Program-made: the position numbers and the translations under genes
In this document: positions 10,046-20,285 of the stretch, piece after piece
Numbering within the stretch: the first letter of the stretch is position 1
Layout of the letters: each line of letters starts with the position of its first letter
Notes under the pieces: generated by a model
What the model was told of the DNA's origin: nothing
The model's database searches: none
What the model saw: only the letters and a program-made list of their open reading frames with translations
Assembly (NCBI RefSeq): GCF_014904735.1
Contig: NZ_JACZCR010000054.1
Location: forward strand, 78,853-142,852
Direction: 5' to 3'
DNA length: 64,000 bases
DNA from: Microbulbifer hainanensis
Lineage (GTDB): Bacteria; Pseudomonadota; Gammaproteobacteria; Pseudomonadales; Cellvibrionaceae

Positions 10046-11009
10046 GCCTACATCCGGATTCCTTTCCCATGACAACCAATACTGTAGGAGAGGTTACAAA
10101 CACTTCAAGCAGTGCCTACCAGGCGAATTCCGCTATCCGTCCAAATCTTCCGCAATGACATCCTCTCGGCAGAAACCCAAGAGAATCTGGCATCAACATA
10201 TTCAGAGCTCTGCGGTACTCCCCCAGACACTGTCAGCGCAATCCGCTCTACCCCTGCCTGCGAAATGGCCTGCCGTGTGTCTCTACAAACTGGACGCTCC
10301 TGTATCTTTGCACCCAAACAACCAATCAGATTTGCCCGCCTCATCGACCATCACCGTCATCAATCGTCTATTCTGCCGGTCACTCCAACATCCATATTTT
10401 CTAGCCACATTTCTTCTTGAGACTTTTACCGCCATATCGAAAGGAAAAATCTCCCAAGTCTTTGCAAAGCAAAACATCCATTAGTCTTAAAAATCATGAA
10501 AGGCAGGCTAACCTTCTCCCACTGTGAGAAAATCTGCCAAATCCCCCAGGGCAATCAGTCACGCAAAGAAAAGTTAAAAATCAAATTTTTTTGGAAAAGG
10601 AATTCATGGAAATTGCGAGAAGATAAGAAGGTTCTCTTAAGGAATCACAGGATTTTCAGGCACGGATCAAGCGGCTACTGCAGACTCTAAAAGACTTTTA
10701 ATCCTATTCGCTACCGCCATGCAAAATTGCAAAGAGCATCCGCTTTAAATCACAAGATATCCCTATCACAGGATCAACCAATCAACATAAATTGCCCGGG
10801 AAAGGGTAAAACACGTCAAATAACGTAGACTCTTCCAAGTCTTTTCTTTTTAGCCTTTCGCACAACTGCCAGCTGACCGGACAAACAGGTTTACAAATTT
10901 TCCACAATACATTTAGCTTCGCTCTGTGCATGCGGTCCGGTGCATGCGGATAGTCTATTCTGCTTCCGCTCACAAATGTCTTGAAAAATAACACTAAGGA
11001 CAAATACCC
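10046..11009. other. AT-rich intergenic stretch, no supported gene
   Basis: About 960 bases between the divergent porin and protease genes. It is visibly richer in A/T than its surroundings. Open frames here (for example 10112-10420 and 10496-10690) lack convincing ribosome sites, codon character or recognisable protein features. Near 10688-10700 a short dyad (TAAAAG-A-CTTTTA) is present. The protease start at 11010 is preceded by AAGGA about ten bases upstream. No tRNA or small-RNA fold was recognised by eye. Confidence 0.5.
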
Positions 11010-11804
11010 ATGTCTTCATGTCTGACTAAATGCAAACTAGCATTCGGCCTTTCCATTACCCTTCTCAGTGCCGGCGCTGCCGCCAACCATAGCTGGGGCG
11101 ACTATCACTGGGCGAGAACTGCGAATCCCATCAACCTTCAGGTAGTCGACAGCGTCACCCCCGACTGGCAGCAAGAACTCAACGATACTCTGTCAGAGTG
11201 GTCCTCCTCCAACGTGCTTAACCTGTCAATTACCTCCGCCGACGACAGCAGCAAAACCCGCAAGCGCTGCCCAGCCGTCACCGGCCAGATTCGTGTTTGC
11301 AACGCGGCTTATGGCAACAATGGATGGTTGGGCCTGGCAACCATTGGCCTCGACAGCAACGGTCACATAGACCAGGGCACCTCCAAGATGAATGACAGCT
11401 ATTCATCCTACTGGCAGGACCAGACCGAGAAGAACCACGTCATGTGCCAGGAGGTTGGGCATGTCTTCGGCCTGGGACACACCAGTGAAGACGGTAGCAG
11501 CCAGGGAACCTGCATGGATTACTCCAGCGACCCGAACAGTCAGTGGCCCAACCAACATGACTACCAACTGCTTTCGGACATCTACAGTCATTTGGATAGC
11601 TACAACAGCTACGACGACGGTTCCTCCAGCGGCGGCGGCACCTGCCACGGCAAAAAGTGCAACATGGGAGGCGGCAGGATCCCGATGGGTGTACGCGTGC
11701 ACAGCGATGGCCGCCATGAGACCTGGGTAGCATCCCGGCCCGATGGCGGCCTGTGGATCCACCACGTGCTGCTGGTGCCGGAAGACGACGGCCACCAGCA
11801 CTGA
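11010..11804 (+). CDS. Secreted matrixin-like metalloprotease, variant zinc motif
   Basis: 264-residue predicted extracellular protein. A signal peptide covers residues 1-25. The catalytic region reads QEVGHVFGLGH at residues 147-157, matching the metzincin pattern HExxHxxGxxH except that the first zinc-binding His is Gln147. Glu148, His151, Gly154 and His157 are present, and a Met-turn-like CMDYS follows at residues 168-172. Cysteines at 87, 97, 146 and 168 suggest disulfides. After a Gly/Ser linker (about 204-211) there is a short basic/His-rich tail ending HHVLLVPEDDGHQH. The gene stands alone. Either this is a family-typical variant or the enzyme is catalytically altered; sequence alone cannot decide. 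Confidence 0.75.
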   Translation: MSSCLTKCKLAFGLSITLLSAGAAANHSWGDYHWARTANPINLQVVDSVTPDWQQELNDTLSEWSSSNVLNLSITSADDSSKTRKRCPAVTGQIRVCNAAYGNNGWLGLATIGLDSNGHIDQGTSKMNDSYSSYWQDQTEKNHVMCQEVGHVFGLGHTSEDGSSQGTCMDYSSDPNSQWPNQHDYQLLSDIYSHLDSYNSYDDGSSSGGGTCHGKKCNMGGGRIPMGVRVHSDGRHETWVASRPDGGLWIHHVLLVPEDDGHQH

Positions 11805-11866
11805 TAGGCTGTCCGCACGCTTTCCCCGGTCGTTCTCTCGAGTCGACCAGGGATTATACGCGCCAA

Positions 11867-11894
11867 AATTCCGGGGCCATTTGGCCCCGGAATT
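11867..11894. terminator. Strong hairpin after the protease gene
   Basis: A perfect 12-bp stem (AATTCCGGGGCC paired with GGCCCCGGAATT) with loop ATTT, about 60 bases after the protease stop. The following tract is GCTTTA, poor in T on the + strand, so it is a weak classical terminator but a very stable hairpin. Confidence 0.55.
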
Positions 11895-12281
11895 GCTTTA
11901 CAGGCTTATCCAAGCGCAGCCGCCACTACGCATCAATCTACCGCTGTCACAAAAAGCATCAGAAATTATTCATATAAAAAAATGACAATTAAGAATCAAT
12001 CGATCCTAGTGCACACTAGCCTTCGCGACAGCAAACCTTTATAAAATTTGCAGCCATATTGAAAAACGAGAAATTCCTACTATTTTTCGCCTATAGCCTC
12101 TTACATAAAAATACTGGATCCCGGCCTTTCAAGCTCAGTCGGCAAGAACCGGAAGCACCCCAAGCGGGAATCCATAACAGGGTCAACCCAGCAGGAATTA
12201 AGATTTAAAGCGTTAACAAATGTGGCAAAGCGATGAGTCACCGACGCGCCCGTGCATGCCAGTGAATCCAGGAGAGAAGAT
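11895..12281 (+). promoter_or_regulatory. Leader region of the nuo operon
   Basis: About 390 AT-rich bases before nuoA, presumably holding the nuo promoter(s). A TATAAA is present near 12040 and a TTGAAA at 12059-12064, but no -35/-10 pair with good spacing could be fixed. A dyad CTAGTG-CA-CACTAG lies at 12006-12019 and may be an operator. At the downstream end AGGAGAG (about 12269-12275) is the nuoA ribosome site. Confidence 0.4.
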
Positions 12282-12692
12282 TTGAACCCAGTCACCTTAT
12301 CCGACCAGCCCATCTGGCCGCTTGTAGCCTACGGCCTCGCCGTCATTGCGTTGATTGGCCTTATGCTCGGCCTGTCGTATTTTCTCGGCCAGCGCCGCCG
12401 CGATCCGGCTACCGATGAGCCCTACGAATCCGGCATTGTCTCCCAGGGCAGTGCCCGTCTGCGTCTCTCCGTTTCCTATTACCTTGTCGCCATTCTTTTT
12501 ATCGTATTCGATCTGGAAGCCATCTACCTTTTCAGCTGGTCCATAGCCTTCCGTGAAACTGGACTGCACGGATTTATCGAAGCCACCATTTTTATCGCCA
12601 TCCTCTTCGTCGGCCTTTTGTATCTATGGCGCCTGGGCGCGCTGGACTGGGGTGGCAAACAGTTCAGCCTGGAACACAAGGAAAATAGCTGA
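12282..12692 (+). CDS. nuoA: NADH-quinone oxidoreductase subunit A
   Basis: Small membrane subunit of complex I with three hydrophobic helices, 136 residues from the chosen start. Recognised by DEPYESGIVSQGSARLRLS (the loop between helices 1 and 2) and by FIVFDLEAIYLFSWS in helix 2. The start is taken as TTG at 12282 (MNPVTLSDQPIW) because AGGAGAG sits about 6 bases before it. An in-frame GTG at 12252 would add ten residues but would place the ribosome site inside the gene. It is the first gene of the complete nuoA-N operon; 155 bases separate it from nuoB. Confidence 0.95.
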   Translation: MNPVTLSDQPIWPLVAYGLAVIALIGLMLGLSYFLGQRRRDPATDEPYESGIVSQGSARLRLSVSYYLVAILFIVFDLEAIYLFSWSIAFRETGLHGFIEATIFIAILFVGLLYLWRLGALDWGGKQFSLEHKENS

Positions 12693-12847
12693 AAGACCAT
12701 AGGGCTTTAATGACAGACGATTAGCCGGCCCAGGATTTCAGGGATGGATTGCGGAAACGCGCCGCAAATAAGGGTTGAAAAGATCCACGAGAAGATATCT
12801 TCAAAAACCCGCAGAACAATAAATGGGTTCAACGACAAGGAAGCAGC

Positions 12848-13504
12848 ATGCGCTGGCAGTTAACCGACGCCCAACAGAGCGGCAACCTGATTGCCGCCAG
12901 CTCTGATCGATCCAATGGGGAAATTTTCTCCGAGGAAGTCAAAAAGAATATTTTACTGACCAAACTCGAGGACCTGGTGGCGTGGGGACGCGCCAATTCC
13001 CTGTGGCCGTTCAACTTCGGCCTGTCCTGCTGCTATGTCGAAATGGCCACGGCCTTTACCAGCCGCCACGATATCTCGCGCTTCGGCTCTGAAGTCATCC
13101 GCGCCACGCCGCGCCAGGCGGATCTCATTGTTATCTCCGGCACCGTTTTTCTCAAAATGGCGCCGGTGCTCGAACGCCTGTACGAGCAGATGATGGAACC
13201 GCGCTGGGTCATTTCCATGGGTTCCTGCGCCAATTCCGGCGGTATGTACGATATCTACAGCGTTGTACAGGGAGTGGACCGCTTTCTGCCGGTCGACGTC
13301 TATGTGCCCGGCTGTCCACCGCGACCCGAGGCGTTGATGCAGGGTCTGACGCTATTACAGAAATCCGTGGCCTCGGATCGCCGTGCACTCAGCTGGGTAG
13401 TGGATGAAGAGGGCGCGCGACAGGTTCCCAAGCCCAGCCAGCGTGATCTGCACCGCGACGAACGTATGCGTGCAGAAAAGCTGCGCGCACCGGACTCCGT
13501 CTAG
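12848..13504 (+). CDS. nuoB: NADH-quinone oxidoreductase subunit B
   Basis: Peripheral-arm subunit that carries the terminal [4Fe-4S] cluster N2 next to the quinone site. 218 residues, very near the E. coli length. The cluster ligands are the adjacent pair Cys61-Cys62 ([10 protein letters not shown]), Cys127 ([10 protein letters not shown]) and Cys156 ([10 protein letters not shown]). The ATG at 12848 follows AAGGAAGC at a suitable distance. The N-terminal ~35 residues before [13 protein letters not shown] are variable, as in other gammaproteobacteria. It pairs with the NuoD half of NuoCD to form the quinone-reducing module. Confidence 0.97.
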   Translation: MRWQLTDAQQSGNLIAASSDRSNGEIFSEEVKKNILLTKLEDLVAWGRANSLWPFNFGLSCCYVEMATAFTSRHDISRFGSEVIRATPRQADLIVISGTVFLKMAPVLERLYEQMMEPRWVISMGSCANSGGMYDIYSVVQGVDRFLPVDVYVPGCPPRPEALMQGLTLLQKSVASDRRALSWVVDEEGARQVPKPSQRDLHRDERMRAEKLRAPDSV

Positions 13505-13567
13505 ACCGCCCGCAGCGACGCTCTCCCGGCCAAGGGAAAGCTACTGACAATAATGAACGGATAACCT

Positions 13568-15373
13568 ATGAGCAGTGCAATCGCCACCAGTGTGTATCGC
13601 CCGACGGCCTACCGCGCCGCAGCCGAGGCATTCATCGGCGACTTGCGCCGTGAATACGCGCACGAGCACTACTGGCTGCAACCGGATTGCCTGGATATGC
13701 CAACGCTGTGGACCGGCCAGCGCGAACTGCTGCCGCTGTTGCGCTTCCTCAAGAGTTCACTGTCGCAACCCTTTGCGATGCTCTACGACCTGACGGCCAT
13801 TGACGAGCGCCTGCGCACCAATCGCGGCGAGCGGGAAGCCAGCCAGCCGGAAAGCGATTTCACCCTTGTTTACCAGTTATTGTCCGTTGAAAGAGACCTG
13901 TTTATCCGCATCAAGGTAGCGCTGCCGGAATCGCGACTGTCCGCTCCCAGTGCCACGCCGATCTGGGCCTGCGCAAACTGGTATGAACGGGAGATATGGG
14001 ACCTGTTCGGTATCGAATTCTGCGGCCATCCGCACCTGCGCCGCATCATGATGCCGGAAACCTGGGCCGGCCATCCGCTGCGCAAGGAACATCACGCCCG
14101 CGCCACCGAGGTGGATCCGTTCAGCCTGTCCGCAGACAAACAGCGCAAGGAGCAGGAGGCGCTGTTGTTCAAGCCCGAGGAGTGGGGCATGGCGCGCGCC
14201 AGCGACAGCGCCGAATTCATGTTTCTGAACCTTGGCCCAAACCACCCCAGCGTGCACGGTGTCTTCCGCGTCGCCCTGCAGCTCGACGGCGAGCAGATTA
14301 TCGACGCGGTACCGGATATCGGCTACCACCACCGCGGCGCGGAGAAGATGGCCGAGCGCCAGGCCTGGCACAGTTATATCCCCTACACCGACCGCATCGA
14401 CTATCTCGGCGGCGTGATGAACAACCTGCCCTATGTATTGGCGCTGGAACAGCTGGCCGGCATCGAAGTACCAGCCCGGGCACAGACGATTCGCGTAATG
14501 ATGTGCGAGCTGTTCCGCATCTCCAGCCACCTGGTGTTTTACGGCACTTTTGCCCAGGACGTCGGGCAGATGTCCCCCGTGTTCTATATGTTCGTCGACC
14601 GGGAAAAGCTTTTCGGCATAGTTGAGGCCATTACTGGCGGGCGCATGCACCCCGCCTGGTTCCGTATCGGCGGCGTGGCCCAGGACCTGCCCCGGGGCTG
14701 GGACACCATGATTCGCGAATTCCTCGACTACATGCCCGCGCGCCTGCGCGAATACGAAGGCATGGTGTTGAAGAACAAACTGCTGCAGCGCCGTACCCGC
14801 GGGATCGGTGTCTACGACACGGCTGAAGCCCTGGATTGGGGGATCACCGGGCCGGGATTGCGCGCCACCGGACTCGAGTGGGACCTGCGCAAGCGCCGCC
14901 CCTACAGCGGTTACGATCAGTTCGACTTTGATATTCCCGTCTATGATGGAGGTGACTGTTTCGATCGCTGCCGCGTGCGCGTCGAGGAAATTCATCAGAG
15001 CCTGCGCATTATTCGACAGTGCGTCGACAACATGCCCGGGGGCCCCTACAAGTCCGATCATCCACTGACAACTCCGCCGCGCAAAGAGCGGACGATGCAG
15101 GATATCGAGACTTTGATTCAGCATTTCGTCAACAACAGCTGGGGCCCGGTCATGCCGGCGGGGGAAACCTGTTTCCCGGTGGAGGCCACCAAGGGCCTGA
15201 ACAGCTACCAGATCATCAGCGATGGTGGCACCACCGCTTACCGCACGCGCATCCGCACACCGTCGTTCGCGCATTTGCAGATGATCCCGCTGATGTCACG
15301 CGGCCTGCTGGTAGCAGACCTGATTGCCATTCTCGCCAGCATCGACTTCGTGATGGCTGACGTGGACCGCTAG
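13568..15373 (+). CDS. nuoC: NADH-quinone oxidoreductase subunit C/D fusion
   Basis: 601-residue fusion of the 30-kDa (NuoC) and 49-kDa (NuoD) subunits, an arrangement well known from enterobacteria and Pseudomonas. The NuoC half spans about residues 1-190 and includes [23 protein letters not shown]. The NuoD half begins near [15 protein letters not shown] (about residue 218) and contains [16 protein letters not shown] and the conserved C-terminus [12 protein letters not shown]. NuoD forms most of the quinone cavity with NuoB and carries no cluster itself. It is often labelled nuoC or nuoCD. A 170-base gap follows before nuoE, the longest gap inside the operon. Confidence 0.97.
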   Translation: MSSAIATSVYRPTAYRAAAEAFIGDLRREYAHEHYWLQPDCLDMPTLWTGQRELLPLLRFLKSSLSQPFAMLYDLTAIDERLRTNRGEREASQPESDFTLVYQLLSVERDLFIRIKVALPESRLSAPSATPIWACANWYEREIWDLFGIEFCGHPHLRRIMMPETWAGHPLRKEHHARATEVDPFSLSADKQRKEQEALLFKPEEWGMARASDSAEFMFLNLGPNHPSVHGVFRVALQLDGEQIIDAVPDIGYHHRGAEKMAERQAWHSYIPYTDRIDYLGGVMNNLPYVLALEQLAGIEVPARAQTIRVMMCELFRISSHLVFYGTFAQDVGQMSPVFYMFVDREKLFGIVEAITGGRMHPAWFRIGGVAQDLPRGWDTMIREFLDYMPARLREYEGMVLKNKLLQRRTRGIGVYDTAEALDWGITGPGLRATGLEWDLRKRRPYSGYDQFDFDIPVYDGGDCFDRCRVRVEEIHQSLRIIRQCVDNMPGGPYKSDHPLTTPPRKERTMQDIETLIQHFVNNSWGPVMPAGETCFPVEATKGLNSYQIISDGGTTAYRTRIRTPSFAHLQMIPLMSRGLLVADLIAILASIDFVMADVDR

Positions 15374-15543
15374 CATGATTTCCAGGGCGCTTTCTCAGGC
15401 ACATGCCGGTTGCCGTCCGACACGAAAGACACAGGAATCTGTGGCACCCGGAATGGATTTTACGGAGGAAATGCGGCGGTCTGCCGAAAATGCGCGCCGC
15501 CAACGGGGAACGCCCGCGCAGGTGATCGACAGGAGGGGACAAA

Positions 15544-16110
15544 GTGACCAGCATGATTGAACCGGAAGTCGTTGAATTGATGGAGCGAAGTAACAAGCAC
15601 CCCAGCACAGCCGAAGCACAACTCACCGAAGCGGAAATCGAGGAGATAGAGCGCGAATTCTCCCGCTACGAAGACAAGGCGTCGGTCGGCTTGGAAGCAC
15701 TGCGTATCGTCCAGAAGCATCGCGGCTGGATTTCTGATGAAACGCTGCGCGCCGTTTCCAATTTCCTGCAAATCCCCGTGGCCCAGCTGGAGAGTGTTGC
15801 CACTTACTTTCAACTCATTTTCCGGCAGCCGGTGGGCAAAGAGGTCATCCTCCTGTGTAAGAGCGCCAGCTGCTGGATTATGGGCTGTAGCCGCTTGCAA
15901 CAGAAACTGCAGAACAAGCTGCAGATTGCACCCGGCCAGACAACTGCAGACGGTATTTTCACATTGTTGGAAACCCCCTGCCTGGGCGACTGCGACAAGG
16001 CTCCGGTCATGATGGTCGGGGAGGAAATGCATCGCAACCTCACCGACGAATCCATCGACAAAATCATCGAGAATAAGAAAGCCCACCATGCTGACCAATC
16101 CCCTGACTAA
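15544..16110 (+). CDS. nuoE: NADH-quinone oxidoreductase subunit E
   Basis: Thioredoxin-fold [2Fe-2S] subunit (cluster N1a) of the NADH-dehydrogenase module. Ligands are Cys105 and Cys110 (C-x4-C, CKSASC) and Cys146 and Cys150 (C-x3-C, CLGDC). 188 residues, about 20 longer than E. coli NuoE because of an acidic N-terminal extension. The GTG start at 15544 is strongly supported by a perfect AGGAGG at 15531-15536, seven bases upstream; the ATG three codons later is the only close alternative. The 3' end overlaps nuoF by 23 bases, so the two are translationally coupled. Confidence 0.96.
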   Translation: MTSMIEPEVVELMERSNKHPSTAEAQLTEAEIEEIEREFSRYEDKASVGLEALRIVQKHRGWISDETLRAVSNFLQIPVAQLESVATYFQLIFRQPVGKEVILLCKSASCWIMGCSRLQQKLQNKLQIAPGQTTADGIFTLLETPCLGDCDKAPVMMVGEEMHRNLTDESIDKIIENKKAHHADQSPD

Positions 16111-17389
16111 AAATATCGGTCCAGAGAATATCGCAGCCGATATCGAGCGCTACCGCGAAAGTGGTGGCTATCGCGGCTGGAGCAAGGCTTTGGAAATGGC
16201 GCCCGGCGATATTGTCAAAATGGTGCAGGATGGCGGCCTGCGCGGTCGCGGCGGCGCTGGTTTTAATACCGGCCTCAAGTGGAGTTTCGTGCCCCGCGGG
16301 GCCGACAGCCCATCGATCAAGTACCTGGTCTGCAATGCGGATGAGATGGAACCCGGCACCTTCAAGGATCGGCTGCTGATGGAACGCGATCCCCACCTGC
16401 TGATCGAGGGCATGGCCATCGCCGCCTACGCCATAGGCGCCCACACTGCCTACATTTTTATTCGCGGTGAATACCACTTGGCCGCCGAGCGCCTCGAGCA
16501 GGCAATCGACGAAGCGCGACAGGAGGGCCTGCTGGGTAACAGCATCCGCGGAACGGAATTCAGCCTGGAGATCTTCGTACACCGCAGTGCCGGCAACTAT
16601 ATCTGCGGGGAGGAGACCGCCCTCCTCAATGCCCTCGAGGGCAAGCGTGCGGTGCCCCGAGCGAAACCGCCGTTCCCCCAGGTCAGCGGCCTGTGGGGAA
16701 AGCCCACCGTCGTCAACAACGTCGAAACCCTGTGCAACATCCCCAACCTGATCGAGCACGGCATAGACTGGTATCGCAGCCTGGGCCGCGGCGAGGACGC
16801 GGGCAGCAAGCTGTTTGGCGTCAGCGGTCGCGTGAAGAACCCGGGCACCTGGGAACTGCCGATGGGCACACCGATTCGCGAAATCATCGAGCAGCACGCC
16901 GGCGGTATGTGCGACGGCTACCAGCTCAAGGGTTTTCTGCCTGGTGGTGGTTCCACCGATTTTCTCGGTCCGGATCATCTCGATCTGCCGATGGATTACG
17001 ACGTCATCGGCAAGGCCGGTAGCCGCATGGGTACCGGCACCATCATCGTGCTCGACGACCACACCTGTCCGGTGGGACTGGTGCTCAACCTCACGCGCTT
17101 TTTTGCCCGCGAATCCTGCGGTTGGTGCACGCCGTGTCGGGACGGCCTGCCCTGGGCGGTGCAGATTCTCGAGCGCCTCGAAAATGGCGAGGGCGTGCCC
17201 GAAGACCTTGACTTGTTGCGCGAGCAGGCGCGCCGCATGGGTCCGGGCAATACCTTCTGCGCGCTGGCCCCCGGCGCCGCTGAACCGATCCAGAGTGCAC
17301 TGAAACTATTTGAACAGGACTTTATCGACCACGTCATGCACGGCTGCTGCCCCTTTGAAAAGGTGGCAGAAGCCAGCGCGGCGGTGTGA
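16088..17389 (+). CDS. nuoF: NADH-quinone oxidoreductase subunit F
   Basis: NADH- and FMN-binding subunit with [4Fe-4S] cluster N3, the electron entry point of complex I. 433 residues. The glycine-rich GRGGAGF at residues 53-59 belongs to the FMN/NADH site, and CGEETALLNALEG is the second conserved loop. Cluster ligands are Cys344, Cys347 and Cys350 (ESCGWCTPCRDG) and Cys391 (NTFCALAPGA). The ATG lies within the last codons of nuoE. It forms the soluble NADH module together with NuoE and NuoG. Confidence 0.97.
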   Translation: MLTNPLTKNIGPENIAADIERYRESGGYRGWSKALEMAPGDIVKMVQDGGLRGRGGAGFNTGLKWSFVPRGADSPSIKYLVCNADEMEPGTFKDRLLMERDPHLLIEGMAIAAYAIGAHTAYIFIRGEYHLAAERLEQAIDEARQEGLLGNSIRGTEFSLEIFVHRSAGNYICGEETALLNALEGKRAVPRAKPPFPQVSGLWGKPTVVNNVETLCNIPNLIEHGIDWYRSLGRGEDAGSKLFGVSGRVKNPGTWELPMGTPIREIIEQHAGGMCDGYQLKGFLPGGGSTDFLGPDHLDLPMDYDVIGKAGSRMGTGTIIVLDDHTCPVGLVLNLTRFFARESCGWCTPCRDGLPWAVQILERLENGEGVPEDLDLLREQARRMGPGNTFCALAPGAAEPIQSALKLFEQDFIDHVMHGCCPFEKVAEASAAV

Positions 17390-17441
17390 ATAACAGGAAG
17401 ATGTAACCGGCACGAAAAAGCATAAACAGGAACGCGCGACC

Positions 17442-20285
17442 ATGCCGAACATAACAATAGACGGCGAGCAATATGAAATAGAGGACGGGCAGAACCTGCT
17501 CAATGCCTGCCTATCCCTCGGCATCAACCTGCCCTATTTCTGCTGGCATCCGGCCATGGGGTCCGTGGGTGCCTGCCGTCAGTGCGCGGTAATCGAATAC
17601 AAGGACTTTGAGGATCAACGCGGCAAACTCGTGATGGGTTGCATGACGCCGATCAAGGACGGCGGCATTTACAGTGTCAGCGCCGACAGCGCGCGGGAAT
17701 TTCGCGGCGGTGTCATCGAGGACCTGATGACCAACCACCCCCATGATTGCCCGGTCTGCGAAGAAGGTGGCGAGTGCCACCTGCAGGATATGACCGAGAT
17801 GTCCGGCCATACCCTGCGGCGCTATCGCGGTACCAAGCGCACCCATCGCAACCAGTATCTCGGCCCGTTTATCAATCACGAAATGAATCGCTGTATTGCC
17901 TGCTATCGCTGCACGCGCTTCTATCGCGAGTACGCCGGCGGTAGCGACCTGGCCGCACTGGGGCGCAATAACCAGGTCTACTTCGGGCGCGAGCAGGACG
18001 GCATGCTGGAGAGTGGCTTCAGCGGCAACCTGGTGGAGGTTTGCCCCACCGGCGTATTTACCGATAAGACTTTCAGTGAGCACTTCGTACGCAAGTGGGA
18101 CCTGCAGACGGCACCGTCAATTTGCGAGCACTGCGCCGTGGGCTGCAACACCGCACCCGGCGCGCGGGAACCCGGCGATGGCGAAGACGCGATATTGCGA
18201 CGGGTGACCAACCTGTTTAACCACGATATCAATGGCTATTTCCTCTGCGATCGCGGCCGCTTCGGTTACGACTACGTCAACAGCGAAGCGCGCATCAAAA
18301 ATGTACTCGCCACCCGCACCCTGGAACTGATCGAAACCACCGCCGGCGAAAATGAGAAGATACACGGCGACATGGCGCCACGGGATGCCCTGCAGCAGTT
18401 TGCCGACACCATCACTGCCGCCCGCCGTGGGCGGCGCCGCCTGATTGGTATCGGTTCGCCGCGCAGTTCGCTGGAAAACAATTTCGCCCTGCGCCAGCTG
18501 GTGGGCGCTGAGCACTATTACGCCGGCCTCAATGCCCGGGACCTGCAACTGTTGCACCTGGTGGACCGCATCCAGCGGGATCCGCGACTATACAGCCCCA
18601 CCACACCCCAGATCGAGAATGCCGATGCCGTGCTGGTTCTCGGTGAGGAAATCGAGCAGACGGCACCGCGTATCGCACTGGCTGTGCGGCAAGCCGCGCG
18701 CAACCGGCAAAAGCAACACGCCCAGCAGCTGAAGATCCCGCTGTGGCAGGACGCCTCGGTACGGCAGCTGGACGGCAGCCCCAGCCCCATACTGCTGGTC
18801 GGCGTCGATACTGCAGGACTCTGTGACATCGCCAGTGAGCACCTCCCCTGCACGGCAGAACAGACTGCAATGTTTGCTGCGGCAATCGCGTGCCGCCTGA
18901 GCGGTGACGACTCCGGCTCGCCCGACTTGCCCGAAGGACTGCTGGAACTCGCGGACAATGCCGCGCAGATACTCGCAGGCGCCGAACGGCCATTGATCAT
19001 TTCCGGCTGCGGCAATCGCGACAAAGCGACACTGCACGGCGCTGCCGCCATCGCCACGGCGCTGGGCGAGCGGACCGAATCCCCCTGTGCGCTTTACCTC
19101 GCCTGCCCCGAAGTAAACAGCCTCGGCATAGCGCAACTGTTTGAACCGGGCACCGGCGATCTGGAACAGTTGGCGCAATCCCTGGAATCGGGCGAAGACA
19201 CCGGGATGCCCGTGAGCGTGGTCATTCTGGAAAACGACCTCTATCGCCGCGCAGATGCGGAAACCGTCGAGCAGATACTCGCCGCGGACGAGGTCATACT
19301 CCTCGACAGCCTGCTGAACCAGACTGCGCGCCGCGCAGATCTGATTTTTCCCGCCGCGGCCACGGCGGAATCCCAGGGAAGCTACATCAACAGCAATGGC
19401 ACGGCGCAGCGCTTTTACGCCGTGTACGAGGGCACCGGCTTTATTCAGGAAAGCTGGCGCTGGCTGAGCGATGCCGCCGGACTGTGCGGCGCGAAAGCGC
19501 CATCACTGACCGCACTGGCGAGCTGGCGCCACAGCACCGACCTGAGTGCGGCCATTGCCTGTGAATTCAGCCAGATGGCCAGTCTCGCCGATCTGGGTCC
19601 CGATGAGGATTACCGCATCGACGGCCTGAAAGTCGCGCGGCAGACGCACCGCTACAGCGGCCGCACCGCCATCCACGCCAAAGCGCATGTGGCCGAGCAG
19701 CCACCACACGCGGATCCCGACGCCCCCATGGCATTCAGCATGGAGGGTATTCAGAACGCCGGCGAAACCCCACTGGTGGCCAATATCTGGTCCCCGGGGT
19801 GGAATTCGAACCAGTCGATTCACAAATTCCAGCAGGAGGTCGGCGGGCCGCGCCGCCACGCTGACGGCACGGCCCGGCTGTTGCGCGAGCCGCAGGCAAT
19901 GCCGAGCTGGCGCGCCCCCACCGGTTCCGCACCTCGGTCTCCGGCCGAACTCGAACTGGTGCCCCTCTACTGCCTGTATGGCTCAGACGAACTGAGCGCG
20001 CGGGCGAAGGCGATTGCCAGCGTGATCGACGAACCCTATGCGGTGCTGAGCGAACACGACGCATCTGAACGCGCCATTGCCGCCGGCGACAGCGTGGAAA
20101 TTGAATTGCCGGAAGCGCATTTCCTCGTGCGCGCCCGCATTTCCACCGACCAGCCCCGCGGAACCCTGGGTGTGCCCTACGGCCTGCCGGGCCTCGAGGA
20201 GCTGGCAGCGTATCTGCCCGGTCGCGCAACGCTGAGCCGTCTCGCCCGGATATCGTCTACTGAAAGTGGAGGAACTGCGCAATGA
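17442..20285 (+). CDS. nuoG: NADH-quinone oxidoreductase subunit G
   Basis: Largest peripheral-arm subunit, 947 residues (E. coli about 908). The N-terminal ferredoxin-like [2Fe-2S] domain shows FCWHPAMGSVGACRQCAV. Next come His/Cys ligands (HPHDCPVCEEGGECHLQD) for N5 and CIACYRCTRFYREYAGG for N4. SICEHCAVGCNTAPG has the C-x2-C-x3-C spacing of the extra N7 cluster seen in E. coli-type NuoG. The remainder is a degenerate molybdopterin-oxidoreductase fold ending in a molydopterin-dinucleotide-binding-like barrel. The stop overlaps the nuoH start as ATGA, indicating coupled translation. Confidence 0.97.
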   Translation: MPNITIDGEQYEIEDGQNLLNACLSLGINLPYFCWHPAMGSVGACRQCAVIEYKDFEDQRGKLVMGCMTPIKDGGIYSVSADSAREFRGGVIEDLMTNHPHDCPVCEEGGECHLQDMTEMSGHTLRRYRGTKRTHRNQYLGPFINHEMNRCIACYRCTRFYREYAGGSDLAALGRNNQVYFGREQDGMLESGFSGNLVEVCPTGVFTDKTFSEHFVRKWDLQTAPSICEHCAVGCNTAPGAREPGDGEDAILRRVTNLFNHDINGYFLCDRGRFGYDYVNSEARIKNVLATRTLELIETTAGENEKIHGDMAPRDALQQFADTITAARRGRRRLIGIGSPRSSLENNFALRQLVGAEHYYAGLNARDLQLLHLVDRIQRDPRLYSPTTPQIENADAVLVLGEEIEQTAPRIALAVRQAARNRQKQHAQQLKIPLWQDASVRQLDGSPSPILLVGVDTAGLCDIASEHLPCTAEQTAMFAAAIACRLSGDDSGSPDLPEGLLELADNAAQILAGAERPLIISGCGNRDKATLHGAAAIATALGERTESPCALYLACPEVNSLGIAQLFEPGTGDLEQLAQSLESGEDTGMPVSVVILENDLYRRADAETVEQILAADEVILLDSLLNQTARRADLIFPAAATAESQGSYINSNGTAQRFYAVYEGTGFIQESWRWLSDAAGLCGAKAPSLTALASWRHSTDLSAAIACEFSQMASLADLGPDEDYRIDGLKVARQTHRYSGRTAIHAKAHVAEQPPHADPDAPMAFSMEGIQNAGETPLVANIWSPGWNSNQSIHKFQQEVGGPRRHADGTARLLREPQAMPSWRAPTGSAPRSPAELELVPLYCLYGSDELSARAKAIASVIDEPYAVLSEHDASERAIAAGDSVEIELPEAHFLVRARISTDQPRGTLGVPYGLPGLEELAAYLPGRATLSRLARISSTESGGTAQ

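Noticed and set aside
10112..10690. Short frames in the gap before the protease gene
   Set aside because: No ribosome sites in proper position and no protein-like composition.
13877..15274. 465-codon minus-strand frame opposite nuoCD
   Set aside because: Shadow of a firmly identified subunit gene.
15375..15560. Small plus-strand frame between nuoCD and nuoE, with GGAGG before an internal ATG at 15470
   Set aside because: It overlaps the nuoE start and has Arg-rich, non-conserved-looking content; possible leader peptide but not supportable as a gene.
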